Shown: positions 52,035 to 63,189, numbered from the stretch's first letter. The stretch: 64,000 nt of DNA from Paenibacillus sp. L3-i20 (GCF_022180385.2 NZ_BQME02000001.1:248001-312000); one strand, 5' to 3'. The notes: generated from the sequence alone by a model not told the origin. Translations and numbers: made by a program.

Positions 52035-52250
52035 TTGAAACGACGATTATTAAATAGCGGATGCGAGCATTTCACGGTTTATATTATTCCAGCTTGGCAA
52101 TGGAAACAATTTATTGCTTTCGAATTGATCGGGGGAACTGCTTTTTTACTCATTAGCAAAATCATTATTCACTCCGAGTGGTTCTGTATTGCCGCCAATA
52201 TTGCAGGACCACAAATGCTGAAGTACTCTTTTAGCGCATTACGCACCTAA
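52035..52250 (+). CDS. Small uncharacterised protein
   Basis: A 71-residue frame beginning with TTG 52035, with GGAGG exactly 8 nt upstream. It reads MKRRLLNSGCEHFTVYIIPA, has a weakly hydrophobic middle (LIGGTAFLLISKIII), and ends in MLKYSFSALRT. No family is recognised. It lies 57 bp after the aminotransferase gene in the same direction and may be cotranscribed. The well-placed ribosome site is the main support. Confidence 0.5.
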   Translation: MKRRLLNSGCEHFTVYIIPAWQWKQFIAFELIGGTAFLLISKIIIHSEWFCIAANIAGPQMLKYSFSALRT

Positions 52251-52320
52251 CCTTAAATTGTGTTAATCGCTTGGGCGAAGCTGCTCCGGGCTTTTTTCAC
52301 TTTGTTTGGAGTTACACATG

Positions 52321-52363
52321 AAAAATAAAGGGGATAGCAACGCTTATTTGCGCTGCTATCCCC
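52321..52363 (-). terminator. Terminator of odhAB
   Basis: GGGGATAGCA (52330-52339) pairs with TGCTATCCCC (52354-52363) and is followed on the minus strand by TTTATTTTT, 16 bp after the odhB stop. Confidence 0.9.
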
Positions 52364-52378
52364 TCATTATAAAATGTA

Positions 52379-53635
52379 TTAGCCTTGTAGAAGTAATTGT
52401 TCTGGATCTTCCAAAAGCTCTTTCACTGTTACTAGGAAACGAACTGCTTCGCTTCCATCAACGATACGGTGATCGTATGACAATGCAATATACATCATCG
52501 GACGGTTTTCCATATTTACGTCGTCGATTGCAACTGGGCGAATTTGAATTTTGTGCATACCCAGAATACCAACTTGCGGTGTGTTAAGAATTGGAGTAGA
52601 CAACAAGGAACCGAATACGCCACCATTTGTAATAGTGAAGCTTCCACCTTGCAAATCGCTAAGAGCTAGTGTGTTGGCACGAGCTTTTTTAGCTAGTTCT
52701 CCAATATTTTTTTCGATGTCTGCGAAGCTCAAACGGTCTGCATCGCGAACAACTGGAACAACAAGACCTTCTTTAGCTGAAACTGCGATACCGATATCGT
52801 AGAACTTCTTCACAACGATGTCTTCTCCGTCAATTTCTGCGTTCAGAAGCGGATACGCCTTCAATGCACCTACAACAGCTTTAGTAAAGAAAGACATAAA
52901 GCCCAAGTTTACTTCATTTTTATCAAAGAAAGCTTGTTTGCGACGTTTGCGAAGATCAAGGATTGCTGTCATATCAACTTCATTGAATGTAGTCAACATG
53001 GCAGCAGTACGTTGTGCTTCAACAAGACGATTTGCAATCGTTACGCGGCGACGAGACATACGCTTACGCTCAGTCTCCTTACCGTTAACTGCAGGTGCCG
53101 CTGGTGCTGCTGGCGCTGCTGCCGGAGCAGCCGCTACTGGAGCTTGTACACCATGCGAACGAATATCGTCAGGATAGATGCGACCGATTCCATCTTTGCC
53201 CTGTACTTGTGTTAGATCAATACCTTGCTCGCGAGCTAACTTACGAGCCGCTGGAGTTGCATTAACAGAAGCTGCTAAGGAAACAGCTACCCCCGTCGGA
53301 GCTGCTGCCGGTGCAACAGCCGCCGGTGCAGGTGCTGCAGCCTCAGGCGCTTTTGGTTTTTCTGGAGTAGCTACTGGTGCAGGTGTAGCTGGTGCTCCAG
53401 TTGAGGCACCGATCGAACCGATTGCCTCGCCTACTAGTACAACTTCACCGTCTTTTTTTGCGATGCTAGATACAACACCGCTGCTGTCCGAACTAATTTC
53501 AATATTTACTTTATCTGTTTCAAGTTCAAGAAGTACGTCACCTTGATTTACTGTGTCGCCTTCCTTAACAAACCACTTCGTAATTGTTCCCTCGGATATG
53601 GATTCTCCCAATTCTGGTACTATAATATCTGCCAT
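52379..53635 (-). CDS. odhB: 2-oxoglutarate dehydrogenase E2 (dihydrolipoyl succinyltransferase)
   Basis: A 418-residue E2 core of the TCA-cycle complex. The lipoyl domain (residues 1-75) carries the lipoyl lysine in [15 protein letters not shown]. An Ala/Pro-rich linker, the peripheral-subunit-binding domain ([18 protein letters not shown]) and the catalytic acetyltransferase domain with the [14 protein letters not shown] active-site block follow. Another Ala/Pro linker separates the last two. It lies 5 bp downstream of odhA and shares its transcript, which ends in a terminator. Confidence 0.96.
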   Translation of the reverse strand: MADIIVPELGESISEGTITKWFVKEGDTVNQGDVLLELETDKVNIEISSDSSGVVSSIAKKDGEVVLVGEAIGSIGASTGAPATPAPVATPEKPKAPEAAAPAPAAVAPAAAPTGVAVSLAASVNATPAARKLAREQGIDLTQVQGKDGIGRIYPDDIRSHGVQAPVAAAPAAAPAAPAAPAVNGKETERKRMSRRRVTIANRLVEAQRTAAMLTTFNEVDMTAILDLRKRRKQAFFDKNEVNLGFMSFFTKAVVGALKAYPLLNAEIDGEDIVVKKFYDIGIAVSAKEGLVVPVVRDADRLSFADIEKNIGELAKKARANTLALSDLQGGSFTITNGGVFGSLLSTPILNTPQVGILGMHKIQIRPVAIDDVNMENRPMMYIALSYDHRIVDGSEAVRFLVTVKELLEDPEQLLLQG

Positions 53636-53640
53636 TGTTG

Positions 53641-56556
53641 CTACCCCCTTACCAAACTCGATTCGAATGGCTGACCATTCAAAGCGGAAGAAATAATAGA
53701 TTGTTGTTCTGCTGCGTGAACTTCCTGATGCCCGCTTGCCGTACTAGAACGATCTTGACGACCAATATAGCGAACTTGAACTTTACCTGGCGCAAGTGCG
53801 CGCAGACGTGGTTCCATATAAGACCAGGAGCCCATGTTTTTCGGTTCCTCTTGTACCCATACTATTTCTTCCAACTTATTGAACTGGCTCACGATACGCT
53901 CAAGTTCTGCTTGCGGCAACGGATACAGCTGCTCTACACGAGCAACGCGCAACCATGCGAACTCATCTTGACCAGCAGATGACATTGCTTCTTCAAGATC
54001 GACCATAACTTTACCTGTACCAAGAACAAGGCGTTTCACCTTTTCCTTAGCAGCTTTTGGTTCAGTCAGATTAAATTGCGGAAGCACTGGTTTAAAGGAG
54101 CCTTCGCTAAGTTCAACACCATGAGACGCAACACGAGGATTACGAATCAAGCTCTTAGGCGCCATCATTACGAGTGGACGCACATTGTCTGCTCCAAGCA
54201 TTGCTGCTTGCTTACGCAGCAAATGGAAGTATTGCGCCGAAGAAGTCAAGTTAGCTACAGTCCAGTTGTTGTCAGCCGAAAGCTGCAGGAAACGTTCCAG
54301 ACGAGCGCTGGAGTGCTCTGGACCTTGACCTTCATAACCATGCGGCAGCAAGATTACGATACCTGATTTCTGTGACCATTTTGCACGGCCTGCAGAAATA
54401 AATTGGTCAAAAATAACTTGAGCAACGTTGGCGAAATCTCCATATTGTGCTTCCCAGATAACGAATGTTTCTGGAGCAAATACGTTATAACCATATTCAA
54501 AGCCAAGAACGGCTGTTTCTGACAATGGGCTGTTATGAACAGCAAATGATGCTTTCGCTTGCGGAAGTATATGCAGCGGAGAGAATTTCGCTCCGGAAGC
54601 ATTATCATTCAGCATAATATGACGATGAGCGAACGTTCCACGCTCGGAGTCTTGACCGCTTAGACGGATTGGTGTGCCGTCGGCAAGAATCGTTGCGAAT
54701 GCCAATGCTTCAGCATGTGCCCAATCAAGCTTTTCTCCATCGTTTAATCCAGTTGCACGACGTTGAAGAATACGTTGAAGTTTCGTATACTCTGTGAAAC
54801 TTTCAGGACGATTCAGAAGCTCAAGATTAATTTCTTTCAGTTCTTCCAAAGGAACTGCTGTACGAACATCCTCAGGAACAACACGACCTGATTCATGCGG
54901 AGCCTGTACATGCGTTTTGCCTTCATTAGCTTTCATAGAGTCATAGGCAGCTTGCAACGTTGCCGCTGTTTTTGCACGGAGAGCATCTACTTGCTGTTCA
55001 GAAAGAGCTTGCTCAGCCTTCAAATGATTGCTATAAAGAACGCTTACAGTTGGATGATTTCGCACTTTCGAATAGACAAGCGGTTGTGTTACATCTGGAT
55101 CATCCATTTCGTTATGACCATAACGACGGTAGCCGATTAGATCGATAACGAAACCTTTGTTGAAGCGTAGACGATATTCGCAAGCAAGACGCACGGCAGC
55201 AAGACAAGCTTCTGGCTCATCAGCATTAACGTGAACAATCGGAATATCGAAACCTTTTGCCAAGTCGCTGGCATAATGAGTCGAACGAGAGTCAACGCTA
55301 TTTGTCGTGAAGCCTAGACGGTTGTTTGCAATAATATGAAGAGTTCCACCGTTACGGTAGCCCTGCAAATTGTTGAAGTTCAATGTTTCTGCAACAATAC
55401 CTTCGCCGATAAATGCAGCGTCGCCATGTACGCAGATTGTAACTGCACCATGTTGATCCTGTTCAGGGAAGCCCGGCTTGCTGCGATCTTCTTGTGCTGC
55501 GCGCGTGAAGCCCTCAACAACAGGATTAACAAATTCTAAATGGCTCGGGTTGTTTGCAAGCGTCAATTTCGCGCGAACAGTCTCCCCTTCAGTTACAGCA
55601 CGGTCAGCACCCAAATGGTACTTCACGTCACCTGTCCAACCATAGTTAATGCCCATTGAGCCCTCGGAAGGAATAAGTTCCTTATTCGGGGAATGATGGA
55701 ATTCGGAAAAAATCTTCTCGTATGGTTTGCCAAGTACATGTGTCAACACGTTCAAACGGCCACGATGTGCCATACCCATCAAAATGTGATGTGCTCCATC
55801 ATGTGCAACCGCACGAACGATTTCGTCCAGCACAGGTACTAGCATGTCAACGCCTTCAATTGAGAAGCGTTTCTGACCTACGAATGTTTTGTGAAGGAAG
55901 CTCTCGAATTGCTCAACTTGCATTAAGCGCTCAAGTAATGCTTCTCTTTCTCTTGCAGATAATGGAGCCGGGAATGATCCCGATTCAGCTTGCTTATGAA
56001 GCCAATTGCGTTCATTTTCATCATGTATATGTGTAAATTCGTATGCTGCCGAACGGGTGTAAATTTCTCTGAGTCGCACAATTGCGTCCCATCCATTCGC
56101 CAACGTCTCAGGAGCGTTATCCCAGATTAAAGAAGCTGGAATTGATGCAAGATCCTCCTTCGTAAGTCCAAAGGTTTCAGGCTCAAGCAACTTTGTATCC
56201 GCAACCTGACTAATTCCAAGCGGATTAATATCCGCACCTAAGTGGCCATACCTACGGATATTCAGCATGAGCTGATGCGCGGCAACGACCTTCTTCAACA
56301 TATTGCTGTCAATCGGACCACTTGTTGCTGTAGTTGCTGATTGTACGGCTCCGGCATTGGTTGCCGGCGCTGCTGCGACAGACGCAGTTGCAGCTGTGGA
56401 AGGCGGTGCCCCCCATTGGATAAACATTTCGCGAACCGATGCTTCAACTGCATTCGGATCATTCAGGAACAGCTCATATTGCTCCTGGACATAACCAAGA
56501 TTGGGACCATAGTAGCTTTTCCAAGGCGAAGAGTTGCGCTCATCATGGATGCTCAT
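53641..56556 (-). CDS. odhA: 2-oxoglutarate dehydrogenase E1 component
   Basis: A 971-residue thiamine diphosphate enzyme that decarboxylates 2-oxoglutarate and passes the succinyl group to OdhB. It has the N-terminal [20 protein letters not shown] helix, [20 protein letters not shown], the TPP motif with [19 protein letters not shown], and the late [15 protein letters not shown] and [16 protein letters not shown] blocks. ATG 56556 is chosen, while the GTG at 56571 abuts the purine box and is less likely. Length is normal. It is the first gene of the odhAB operon. Confidence 0.95.
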   Translation of the reverse strand: MSIHDERNSSPWKSYYGPNLGYVQEQYELFLNDPNAVEASVREMFIQWGAPPSTAATASVAAAPATNAGAVQSATTATSGPIDSNMLKKVVAAHQLMLNIRRYGHLGADINPLGISQVADTKLLEPETFGLTKEDLASIPASLIWDNAPETLANGWDAIVRLREIYTRSAAYEFTHIHDENERNWLHKQAESGSFPAPLSAREREALLERLMQVEQFESFLHKTFVGQKRFSIEGVDMLVPVLDEIVRAVAHDGAHHILMGMAHRGRLNVLTHVLGKPYEKIFSEFHHSPNKELIPSEGSMGINYGWTGDVKYHLGADRAVTEGETVRAKLTLANNPSHLEFVNPVVEGFTRAAQEDRSKPGFPEQDQHGAVTICVHGDAAFIGEGIVAETLNFNNLQGYRNGGTLHIIANNRLGFTTNSVDSRSTHYASDLAKGFDIPIVHVNADEPEACLAAVRLACEYRLRFNKGFVIDLIGYRRYGHNEMDDPDVTQPLVYSKVRNHPTVSVLYSNHLKAEQALSEQQVDALRAKTAATLQAAYDSMKANEGKTHVQAPHESGRVVPEDVRTAVPLEELKEINLELLNRPESFTEYTKLQRILQRRATGLNDGEKLDWAHAEALAFATILADGTPIRLSGQDSERGTFAHRHIMLNDNASGAKFSPLHILPQAKASFAVHNSPLSETAVLGFEYGYNVFAPETFVIWEAQYGDFANVAQVIFDQFISAGRAKWSQKSGIVILLPHGYEGQGPEHSSARLERFLQLSADNNWTVANLTSSAQYFHLLRKQAAMLGADNVRPLVMMAPKSLIRNPRVASHGVELSEGSFKPVLPQFNLTEPKAAKEKVKRLVLGTGKVMVDLEEAMSSAGQDEFAWLRVARVEQLYPLPQAELERIVSQFNKLEEIVWVQEEPKNMGSWSYMEPRLRALAPGKVQVRYIGRQDRSSTASGHQEVHAAEQQSIISSALNGQPFESSLVRG

Positions 56557-56801
56557 TGCAGAAAATTCCACCCTCTCTATTCATAACCATCCTATTATTT
56601 TCTATGGCGGTTGTTTCCATACATTTCCGCCGATCTTCTCTCTTACTTTGAAAGAGAAGAAGCGTACCAACTACAATAATCAGTTGCGTAACTTCTTCAT
56701 ATTTTAGTACATTAAGCGCTTACCAACCATAATCATATTGGCATCGGTTTCATCGATTTATAGCATCAATAAGAAAGTTCATATAGTTACGAGGGAAAGC
56801 A

Positions 56802-57509
56802 CTAGCAGATGCATGTTTTTTTCTTCGTTCCAGTCTTCCCCATTGCTTGAGCTTTATCGATATAATCCAAGGCGAGAGGCACCTTACATGCTGTATTTCC
56901 GACATTCACATGCACCTTACCTATCACTTCCGAAATCTCCCTTGCCTCATCCTGCAATTGCAATATATAGACACCTACAGTTATTACAAACGTATTCATC
57001 GTATACTTTACTCTGTTTTGCTCGTGATGAATATCTCTTTTAATTCGTTCTAATAAACCTCGAATTTCTATCATGTCGAGCTTCTCATCCTGCGTTATCG
57101 AAATGTAGCCCCCATATGTACTCCATCCACAACTAGCGACCATTTCATTCGGAGAATCAATCCATTCCAGTGCTAGTTCCCTAGCAAATGGACTCTCGGC
57201 AGCGACACCAGACACTGTATACTCAGCGAGTGAATACCAATATGCCTCTTTGACCCATTGTTGCAGCAGCTCTTTGGATGTAAGCTTTGGATTAATACTA
57301 ATCCCAGCTAAATACATTGCATCAGAGTTACCTGTCGCATATAGACGCTCTGCTAACGCTTGATCCTTTTTGACGAATTTCACTAATTTCTTTAGATCAC
57401 CGATTTTGACTCCAAATAGAGGCTCCATTGCGCCATGTCTCATGAAAGTTCCTTTTGTCTGCTCTGTACCTAGCCGCTCAAGCTCTTGCATGATTTCATC
57501 GTATGTCAC
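56802..57509 (-). CDS. AlkD-like DNA alkylation repair protein
   Basis: About 235 residues, an all-helical HEAT-like protein. The N-terminal region (YDEIMQELERLGTEQTKGTF, then GVKIGDLKKLVKFVKKDQAL) is typical of the AlkD family, which removes N3- and N7-alkyl purines without base flipping. ISINPKLTSKELLQQW and CGWSTYGGYI follow. GTG 57509 is chosen because GGAGGT sits 7 nt upstream; the GTG at 57524 is part of that box. The tail GKTGTKKKTCIC is basic with two cysteines. Monocistronic; relatives include proteins with no proven repair activity. Confidence 0.75.
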   Translation of the reverse strand: MTYDEIMQELERLGTEQTKGTFMRHGAMEPLFGVKIGDLKKLVKFVKKDQALAERLYATGNSDAMYLAGISINPKLTSKELLQQWVKEAYWYSLAEYTVSGVAAESPFARELALEWIDSPNEMVASCGWSTYGGYISITQDEKLDMIEIRGLLERIKRDIHHEQNRVKYTMNTFVITVGVYILQLQDEAREISEVIGKVHVNVGNTACKVPLALDYIDKAQAMGKTGTKKKTCIC

Positions 57510-57559
57510 AACAAACACCTCCACTCGGATTACTGTGATTTTATGTTAATTATTGGTAT

Positions 57560-59086
57560 TTAATTAGCGTTTCTCGTCAATTCTACTAGCGTCCTAACCA
57601 TTACTCCTGTTGCACCTTTTGGTTCCCATCCTCTGGATGACTCTATCCAAGCCGTTCCGCCAATATCTAAATGTACCCACGGAAGATCTTCAGCAAAGTG
57701 GCCAATGAATAAACCGCCTATACTTGCGCCCCCGTAACTGCTTCCTGCATTTTTTAAGTCTGCAGCATCACTTTTGAGAGCCTTTTTAAAAGCCGGATAA
57801 GTAGGTAGCGGCCATACTTGCTCACCTGACTTCTCCGATGCTTGAATCACTTCACTCATAAGTTGATCATTGTTGGTAACTGCACCTGTCGCCTCATAAC
57901 CTAGCGTTATCATTACTGCTCCTGTTAAAGTAGCCACGTCAACGAGCTTCGTTGCTCCTCTGCGAATAGCAGTTGTCAGTCCGTCAGCAAGAACGATTCT
58001 GCCCTCTGCATCTGTATTCACTACTTCTACTGTGTATCCGCTCATTGTCCGAATAACATCCCCTGGCTTGTATGCCCGATCAGACGGCATATTTTCAGCA
58101 GTAGGAATAACTGCAATAAGATTGACCTGTGCCTTAAGCTCAGCAATTGCCTTTACTGCACCAAGTACAGCAGCTGCACCGCCCATGTCGGAGATCATTT
58201 CCTCCATGCCAGGAGCCTTTTTGAGTGAAATACCACCAGTATCAAAAGTAATGCCCTTACCGATCAATCCCCATGTCTCTGAAGATTCAGGGGCCCCTTT
58301 ATAATGAATGACGATCATTCTTGGAGGATTAATACTGCCTTGTCCAACAGCAAGTAAGCCGCCCATTCCTTGTTCTGTTGCTGTCCACTCATCGATAACT
58401 TCGATTTCGAGATCATGTGTATTTGCAAGCTCTTCAGCATGGAACGCTAGACGTTCCGGCGTAAGATCGTTACCTGGCAAGTTCGTTAAATCGCGAGCAT
58501 AACCAACACCATCAGCAATGATTTGGCCACGAACAATACCTTGCTCCCACACTAACTTATCTCCATGCTTCTCTTCGAATCCCTCTTCTGGTTTAAAAGT
58601 AACAGCTTCGAGTAAAAAACGCTCAGCCATCTCTTTCTTAAGCGGTTTTCTATCGTGAAGTGCTAATAGGAATCCCTCTGTCAACGCTTGTGCTACTGCA
58701 TCGGCACCTTTATCTGTAATATCTTGACCAATAACTGTTGACTGTAGCAGCACTTCTGCTCCTTTAACTCGAATACTCTTCAAAGCTTTTGCCGCCGCAG
58801 CCGCCGCTCTTCTCAAACCATCTAAACCAGAACCAGCCTTGTAACCAACAAACACTATGTATGGCACCTCAAACAATCCAAAAGTAGGCAGTACCTCAGT
58901 CTGCTCTGGTTTTGCTTGAAATATTTCTTTCGTATAGCTGCTTCTTAATCTCGCATCAATCTCTGACTGAACAATAAGATTTGCAGAGACACCGCTTCCC
59001 TTTAATTGTTCCTCCGTAATGAATCGGACCAATGCTTCCGGCATTTGACCGCCGCTTCTAGCCCCGTATATAAATGATGTTGCCAT
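57560..59086 (-). CDS. pepA: Leucyl aminopeptidase PepA (M17)
   Basis: A 508-residue M17 metallopeptidase. The catalytic domain has the conserved LIGKGITFDTGGISLKKAPG, MISDMGGAAAVLGAV, and the zinc-site signature NTDAEGRIVLADGL. It trims N-terminal residues from peptides using two zinc or manganese ions as a hexamer. The N-terminal macro-like domain is normal in length. GAGGG lies 7 nt before the ATG. A terminator stands between it and the kinase gene upstream, so it has its own promoter. Confidence 0.95.
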   Translation of the reverse strand: MATSFIYGARSGGQMPEALVRFITEEQLKGSGVSANLIVQSEIDARLRSSYTKEIFQAKPEQTEVLPTFGLFEVPYIVFVGYKAGSGLDGLRRAAAAAAKALKSIRVKGAEVLLQSTVIGQDITDKGADAVAQALTEGFLLALHDRKPLKKEMAERFLLEAVTFKPEEGFEEKHGDKLVWEQGIVRGQIIADGVGYARDLTNLPGNDLTPERLAFHAEELANTHDLEIEVIDEWTATEQGMGGLLAVGQGSINPPRMIVIHYKGAPESSETWGLIGKGITFDTGGISLKKAPGMEEMISDMGGAAAVLGAVKAIAELKAQVNLIAVIPTAENMPSDRAYKPGDVIRTMSGYTVEVVNTDAEGRIVLADGLTTAIRRGATKLVDVATLTGAVMITLGYEATGAVTNNDQLMSEVIQASEKSGEQVWPLPTYPAFKKALKSDAADLKNAGSSYGGASIGGLFIGHFAEDLPWVHLDIGGTAWIESSRGWEPKGATGVMVRTLVELTRNAN

Positions 59087-59111
59087 CTTTCATCCCTCGC
59101 TTTCCCCAAAT

Positions 59112-59139
59112 GAAAAAAATCGGGGCAATAGACCCCGAT
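59112..59139 (-). terminator. Terminator of the PAS histidine kinase gene
   Basis: ATCGGGG (59119-59125) pairs with CCCCGAT (59133-59139) and is followed on the minus strand by TTTTTTTCA, 15 bp after the kinase stop. Confidence 0.9.
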
Positions 59140-59153
59140 TCGATTCTAAACGT

Positions 59154-60548
59154 TTATTCAGCTAATGGCAAATAGATGATAAATTTTGTACCGCTTCCAA
59201 CTTCGCTGTCGACACGAATCGTCCCGCCATGGTTGCGAATGATACGATAGCTAACGGATAAGCCAAGTCCAGTACCCTCTTGCTTCGTCGTGAAAAAGGG
59301 ATCAAACAGCTTGCCCATCGTCGTCTTGTCAATGCCTTTTCCATTATCCTTTATAAGCACTTCAGCATATTGTCCATTAACAGTTAATACGATATCAATT
59401 CGGCCTCTTCGCTCGGATTGAACTTCTTCGACTGCATCTAGGGAGTTTTTAACAATGTTGAGGATGACTTGCTTCACTTGCTTAATATCGATAGACACGA
59501 GCGCTTTGGAATGATACGATTCCATTGATATTTCGCAATTCCGAAGTAAAGCTTCACTCTCTGTTAGCATAACAACTTCCCGAATAAGATGTTCAATTGA
59601 AGTAGACTGTTTCATTGGTGCTGACGGCTTCGACGAATTAAGAAATTCATAAATGATATCATTAGCCCGATCTATTTCTGTCAAAATAATGCGTGCATAC
59701 TCTTCCTTGCCTACTTCGAGCAAGTATGGCCTTAAAAGTTGAATAAAACCTCGTATGCTTGTTAACGGATTACGAATCTCATGAGCAATCGCTGCAGCAA
59801 TTTTCCCTAGCATTGCGAGTTTATCATTTTGCATAGCACTTTGCTCGATCTGCTTATACTCCGAAACATCCTTTACACTAAATAGAAAGTCACCATCAAG
59901 TTGATCACCATAAGTCACTGTTGCTAATAAATGTTTGCCGTCTTTATGTTGAAACTCGTAGTAGCGGTTTCTTTTCAAAAAAATCTCTCTATAAAGCCTT
60001 AGTATCGTTCGTCTCGTTTGAATATTTAACTTTCGATGGAGCAATATTTGTTTTATATTGCGACCTGCAAGCGTTTTCCGTGGAATATCCAGCACCTTCG
60101 CCATTTGTACATTAATAAATAGCAGAAAACCATCACTATCAAATAATGCGATTCCACTATCTAAATGCTGTAGTATATTTTCATATTTATTTTTCTCTTC
60201 TTCAAATGATCGGCTGGAGCGGACAATCTTTTCACGAATTTCAGTTATTTTTCGATCGACTGGCAACTCAACAATTTCTCCAGCGGCATCTACTTCTAAT
60301 TTGAAACGGGAAGCAACCATCAGCTCCATCAAAAATACAAATGAGCGATGGTATAATTGAATAGCATCTTTCGTTTCAACATTAGCAGCTAAAGCTTGTA
60401 TGCACTCTTCATGAACGGCGATGATCTCTTCGTAATTAAGGCCATATAGTTGTTTCCCCAGTTCATTAGCTTGAATAAGCGATGCTTCCTTACCGCCCCG
60501 TATATATTCGGCAAGCGCCGGGAAATAACGCTTTCGAATGGCCTGCAT
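59154..60548 (-). CDS. PAS-domain histidine kinase, sporulation/stress-type
   Basis: A 464-residue cytoplasmic kinase without membrane segments. An RsbU_N-like helical domain (residues about 1-80; YIRGGKEASLIQANELGKQL) is followed by a PAS domain (about 118-240), the HisKA block GKIAAAIAHEIRNPLTSIRG with the phosphorylated His, and HATPase motifs IVKNSLDAVEEV, DNGKGI and GTGLGLSVSYRII. The architecture resembles KinA/KinE phosphorelay kinases of spore formers. No regulator is adjacent, so it is an orphan. GGGAGG lies 8 nt before the ATG. Confidence 0.87.
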   Translation of the reverse strand: MQAIRKRYFPALAEYIRGGKEASLIQANELGKQLYGLNYEEIIAVHEECIQALAANVETKDAIQLYHRSFVFLMELMVASRFKLEVDAAGEIVELPVDRKITEIREKIVRSSRSFEEEKNKYENILQHLDSGIALFDSDGFLLFINVQMAKVLDIPRKTLAGRNIKQILLHRKLNIQTRRTILRLYREIFLKRNRYYEFQHKDGKHLLATVTYGDQLDGDFLFSVKDVSEYKQIEQSAMQNDKLAMLGKIAAAIAHEIRNPLTSIRGFIQLLRPYLLEVGKEEYARIILTEIDRANDIIYEFLNSSKPSAPMKQSTSIEHLIREVVMLTESEALLRNCEISMESYHSKALVSIDIKQVKQVILNIVKNSLDAVEEVQSERRGRIDIVLTVNGQYAEVLIKDNGKGIDKTTMGKLFDPFFTTKQEGTGLGLSVSYRIIRNHGGTIRVDSEVGSGTKFIIYLPLAE

Positions 60549-60754
60549 CTACTATTCCTCCCCGGCAAACACTATAGATAATGAAATATATTTCACTCTC
60601 TTCTAATCATAGGTTTACTTTACAAAGGCTGTCAATCGGAAATCCTGTCGAAATATGCGCTGCAAATAGTCGAAAATACTCGATTATTTTAAATGGAACA
60701 GAAGCTGTTCTGCGCACAAGACCGGGACTTATATACCAGTGGATAGCATTTTTT

Positions 60755-62353
60755 TCAATCACGATCCTTTTCTGAATCGTCATCATTATCACTTCCGTCA
60801 CCTTCATCATTACGTTCATGCTCGTGATTTTCGTCTCGTTTGTCGTCATCGTCATCATCCCGCTCCCGATGATCAACTCCGCCTTCTCCCTTTTGACCGC
60901 TGTTATGTTTTTTTTCATCATCACTATGGGTTTCATCGTCATCATCGTCACGTTCATTATTTTTGTCATCATCGTTGTCATTTTTTCGTTCATCGTCGTC
61001 TTTATTACGATCATTATTATCGTCTTCATCACGATCATTATCATCAACGTCTTCATCACGATCATTATTATCGTTGTCTTTATCACGTTCATCATTACGG
61101 TCATCGTCACCGTCATTATCCCGATCATCGTCACGATCATCATCGTCTTTGCTCTCATTTGACGAGTCTTTCGGCTTTCCTGTTGGTTTAACTGATTTAT
61201 CTTTTGAATGATTATGTTTGTCTTTACTTACATTCGTGTCCTTGTCTCTATCCTTGTTTCCCTTCCAACCACTATTACCTCGATTATCATTATCGTCATC
61301 ATCTTTTTCATCATAGTCATGGTCATCGTCATCTTCATCACGATCATTTCCCCCATGATGCTGACTCGGTTTCGTCGTTGGCCTCGGAGTAGGCTTCGGT
61401 GTCGGTTTCAATGTTGGTTTCAATGAAGGATTTGCAGTTGGAGGTGTTGTTGGCTTTTTAGTTGGTTGCTCTGCACTTCCATTATCAGTTGGTTTTACCG
61501 ACTTCTCTTTCCCCTTATTTTCTATTTCTTCTGCAAGCAATTGCTGCAACATTTGCTTTGTAGAAATGTCGTCCTTATTTTCGACATTTTTTTTGACACC
61601 ACCAATCGGCTCCATAATGGAGTCAATTGACTGATCTTTCATTTTTTCCAACGTTAGATCGTAACCTTCATTTTTTGCTACTAAGTAGGCTGCAAATTTC
61701 CCGGCCGATATTCCATTCGCATCTGCTTCTTCTCTTAACTCTTCAGGGATGGCTAATGTTGTAATAGAAATTTTACTTGTTGTTGAGGAATGATCTGTCA
61801 GCCAGCTTTGCAGCTCCCGATCCAGCTTCTTCGTCATTACTGACTCAAAATCTGTATCCAACTGCTCCTGTCCACCCAGCACCATACTTGCTATAAAAAT
61901 ATCTTCGTGAGTGGAATCGAGATAATGAGTCTTTCTAGCTTCCTCCAAAATAGACGCAGCAACCCTTTCCACTTTGACTGCTTTGTAACGGATTCCCGCA
62001 ATAATCTTTTCCCCATCTTCATTTAAAGCTCGCAATTCACGAACTCTCTCATCCTTATCCACACCAATCTCTACACTCGGATTAATATCTATCGTGAGAT
62101 AAGCAACAACGGGATTCGACCCTATTAACGAATAGGCAAGGCCCGCAAACAGCAATATACAGAGCATAGCTGCCGCCCCAGCATATCGATAAATGGATCT
62201 ATTTAATCGCCTTGGCCTCGCGATTTCGTCTTCAAAAGCAATTTCTTCACCGATCTCAGGCGAGCCTTGAATGGGAGCTCGAACAAATTGACCATCTGCC
62301 GTCATTACTACAGCATGTTTTTTATCGATACTTACTACAACTCCACGCTTCAT
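60755..62353 (-). CDS. rsgI: RsgI-like anti-sigma-I factor with polyacidic extracellular tail
   Basis: A 532-residue single-pass membrane protein. The cytoplasmic N-terminus (MKRGVVVSIDKKHAVVMTAD) matches the RsgI N-terminal anti-sigma domain. A transmembrane helix lies near residues 58-78, followed by the RsgI extracellular domain (VVAYLTIDINPSVEIGVDKD). A Lys/Pro/Thr linker leads to a tail of about 200 residues that is mostly Asp, Asn, Arg, Lys and Glu. Clostridial RsgI proteins carry carbohydrate-binding modules there; here it is a charged low-complexity region. It overlaps sigI by 4 bp. Confidence 0.92.
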   Translation of the reverse strand: MKRGVVVSIDKKHAVVMTADGQFVRAPIQGSPEIGEEIAFEDEIARPRRLNRSIYRYAGAAAMLCILLFAGLAYSLIGSNPVVAYLTIDINPSVEIGVDKDERVRELRALNEDGEKIIAGIRYKAVKVERVAASILEEARKTHYLDSTHEDIFIASMVLGGQEQLDTDFESVMTKKLDRELQSWLTDHSSTTSKISITTLAIPEELREEADANGISAGKFAAYLVAKNEGYDLTLEKMKDQSIDSIMEPIGGVKKNVENKDDISTKQMLQQLLAEEIENKGKEKSVKPTDNGSAEQPTKKPTTPPTANPSLKPTLKPTPKPTPRPTTKPSQHHGGNDRDEDDDDHDYDEKDDDDNDNRGNSGWKGNKDRDKDTNVSKDKHNHSKDKSVKPTGKPKDSSNESKDDDDRDDDRDNDGDDDRNDERDKDNDNNDRDEDVDDNDRDEDDNNDRNKDDDERKNDNDDDKNNERDDDDDETHSDDEKKHNSGQKGEGGVDHRERDDDDDDKRDENHEHERNDEGDGSDNDDDSEKDRD

Positions 62354-63162
62354 TGGCTCACCTCCTTGCTGCTTATCGTTTGATCACTTCTGATACGTAA
62401 ATAATCGTTCATATAGGGATAAGCACCTGTCATAATAATGGCAATTGCAATAATGTATTTCCGATTTCGTTCAATCGTTTTTCGAGAAACAGCACATGCA
62501 AGAATGAGCTCTTTTATAGGCATTCTCCCAGTCTGTCTTAATACTTCTAACAGATTCGCATCAGCTGCCAGCGTCCCTGCGATCCCGATCAACATCATTC
62601 TGGAATCAGCGTGTTTAGGTGAAAGCTCGACCAGTTCAGCAAAAGTAATGCCGTATTTCCCTAACTCTTGGCTAAGCTCAGCAATCTCCATTTTTCTTTC
62701 AGTATCAGCACGATTTGTTTCGTGCGCAGCCATTGCTTGTTTCGTATCCAAAACGTTATAGGTTGATTGATCCTCAGCTTCTGAATCAAACATACTATAC
62801 GGAACGACTTGCAAATGCCTTTGCTCTTTTCGGACATGATCAATAAGCCGACGTTGAATGACGGTTTTCGCAAATCCTAGAAATGACTTTCCTGCATCAC
62901 TATCAAAATGATTGATTGCTTCATTAAATGCAAGCATAGCTACACTAAACTCATCGTCACTTCCAGGTTCGATATACCGTTTACAAAATCCGCTTGTTAC
63001 TTTAGCTATGTATGGGGAATATTCAGCGATAAATTGCTCGCGTAAATGTTCTTCGCCTTGTCTAATTTTTATAATATATTGCTCTGGCGCAAGCTTAGGT
63101 TCTGATGATTCAGCTTCATTAGGAACCCATTTACGCAGAAACCGCTTAAATAGGATCAGCAA
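62350..63162 (-). CDS. sigI: RNA polymerase sigma factor SigI
   Basis: About 270 residues. The SigI pattern includes KIRQGEEHLREQFIAEYSPY, TSGFCKRYIEPGSDDEFSVA, LAFNEAINHFDSDAGKSFLG and VIQRRLIDHVRKEQRHLQVV. The C-terminal half (ELVELSPKHADSRM and ILACAVSRKTIERNRKYIIA) is the SigI-specific C-terminal domain. TTG 63162 (or 63165) is chosen: GAGGTGG lies 5-8 nt upstream, and a candidate SigI promoter lies in the extra 31 codons of the longer frame. It forms an operon with rsgI and serves heat and cell-wall stress. Confidence 0.9.
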   Translation of the reverse strand: MLILFKRFLRKWVPNEAESSEPKLAPEQYIIKIRQGEEHLREQFIAEYSPYIAKVTSGFCKRYIEPGSDDEFSVAMLAFNEAINHFDSDAGKSFLGFAKTVIQRRLIDHVRKEQRHLQVVPYSMFDSEAEDQSTYNVLDTKQAMAAHETNRADTERKMEIAELSQELGKYGITFAELVELSPKHADSRMMLIGIAGTLAADANLLEVLRQTGRMPIKELILACAVSRKTIERNRKYIIAIAIIMTGAYPYMNDYLRIRSDQTISSKEVSQ

Positions 63163-63189
63163 CAACTGCTCCACCTCGCTACTTATAAT

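Noticed and set aside
60607..61426. Several long open frames on both strands over the RsgI tail
   Set aside because: They are shadows of the low-complexity Asp/Asn/Arg codons. Their products are Met/Ile- or His/Arg-rich nonsense and rsgI is clearly the real frame.
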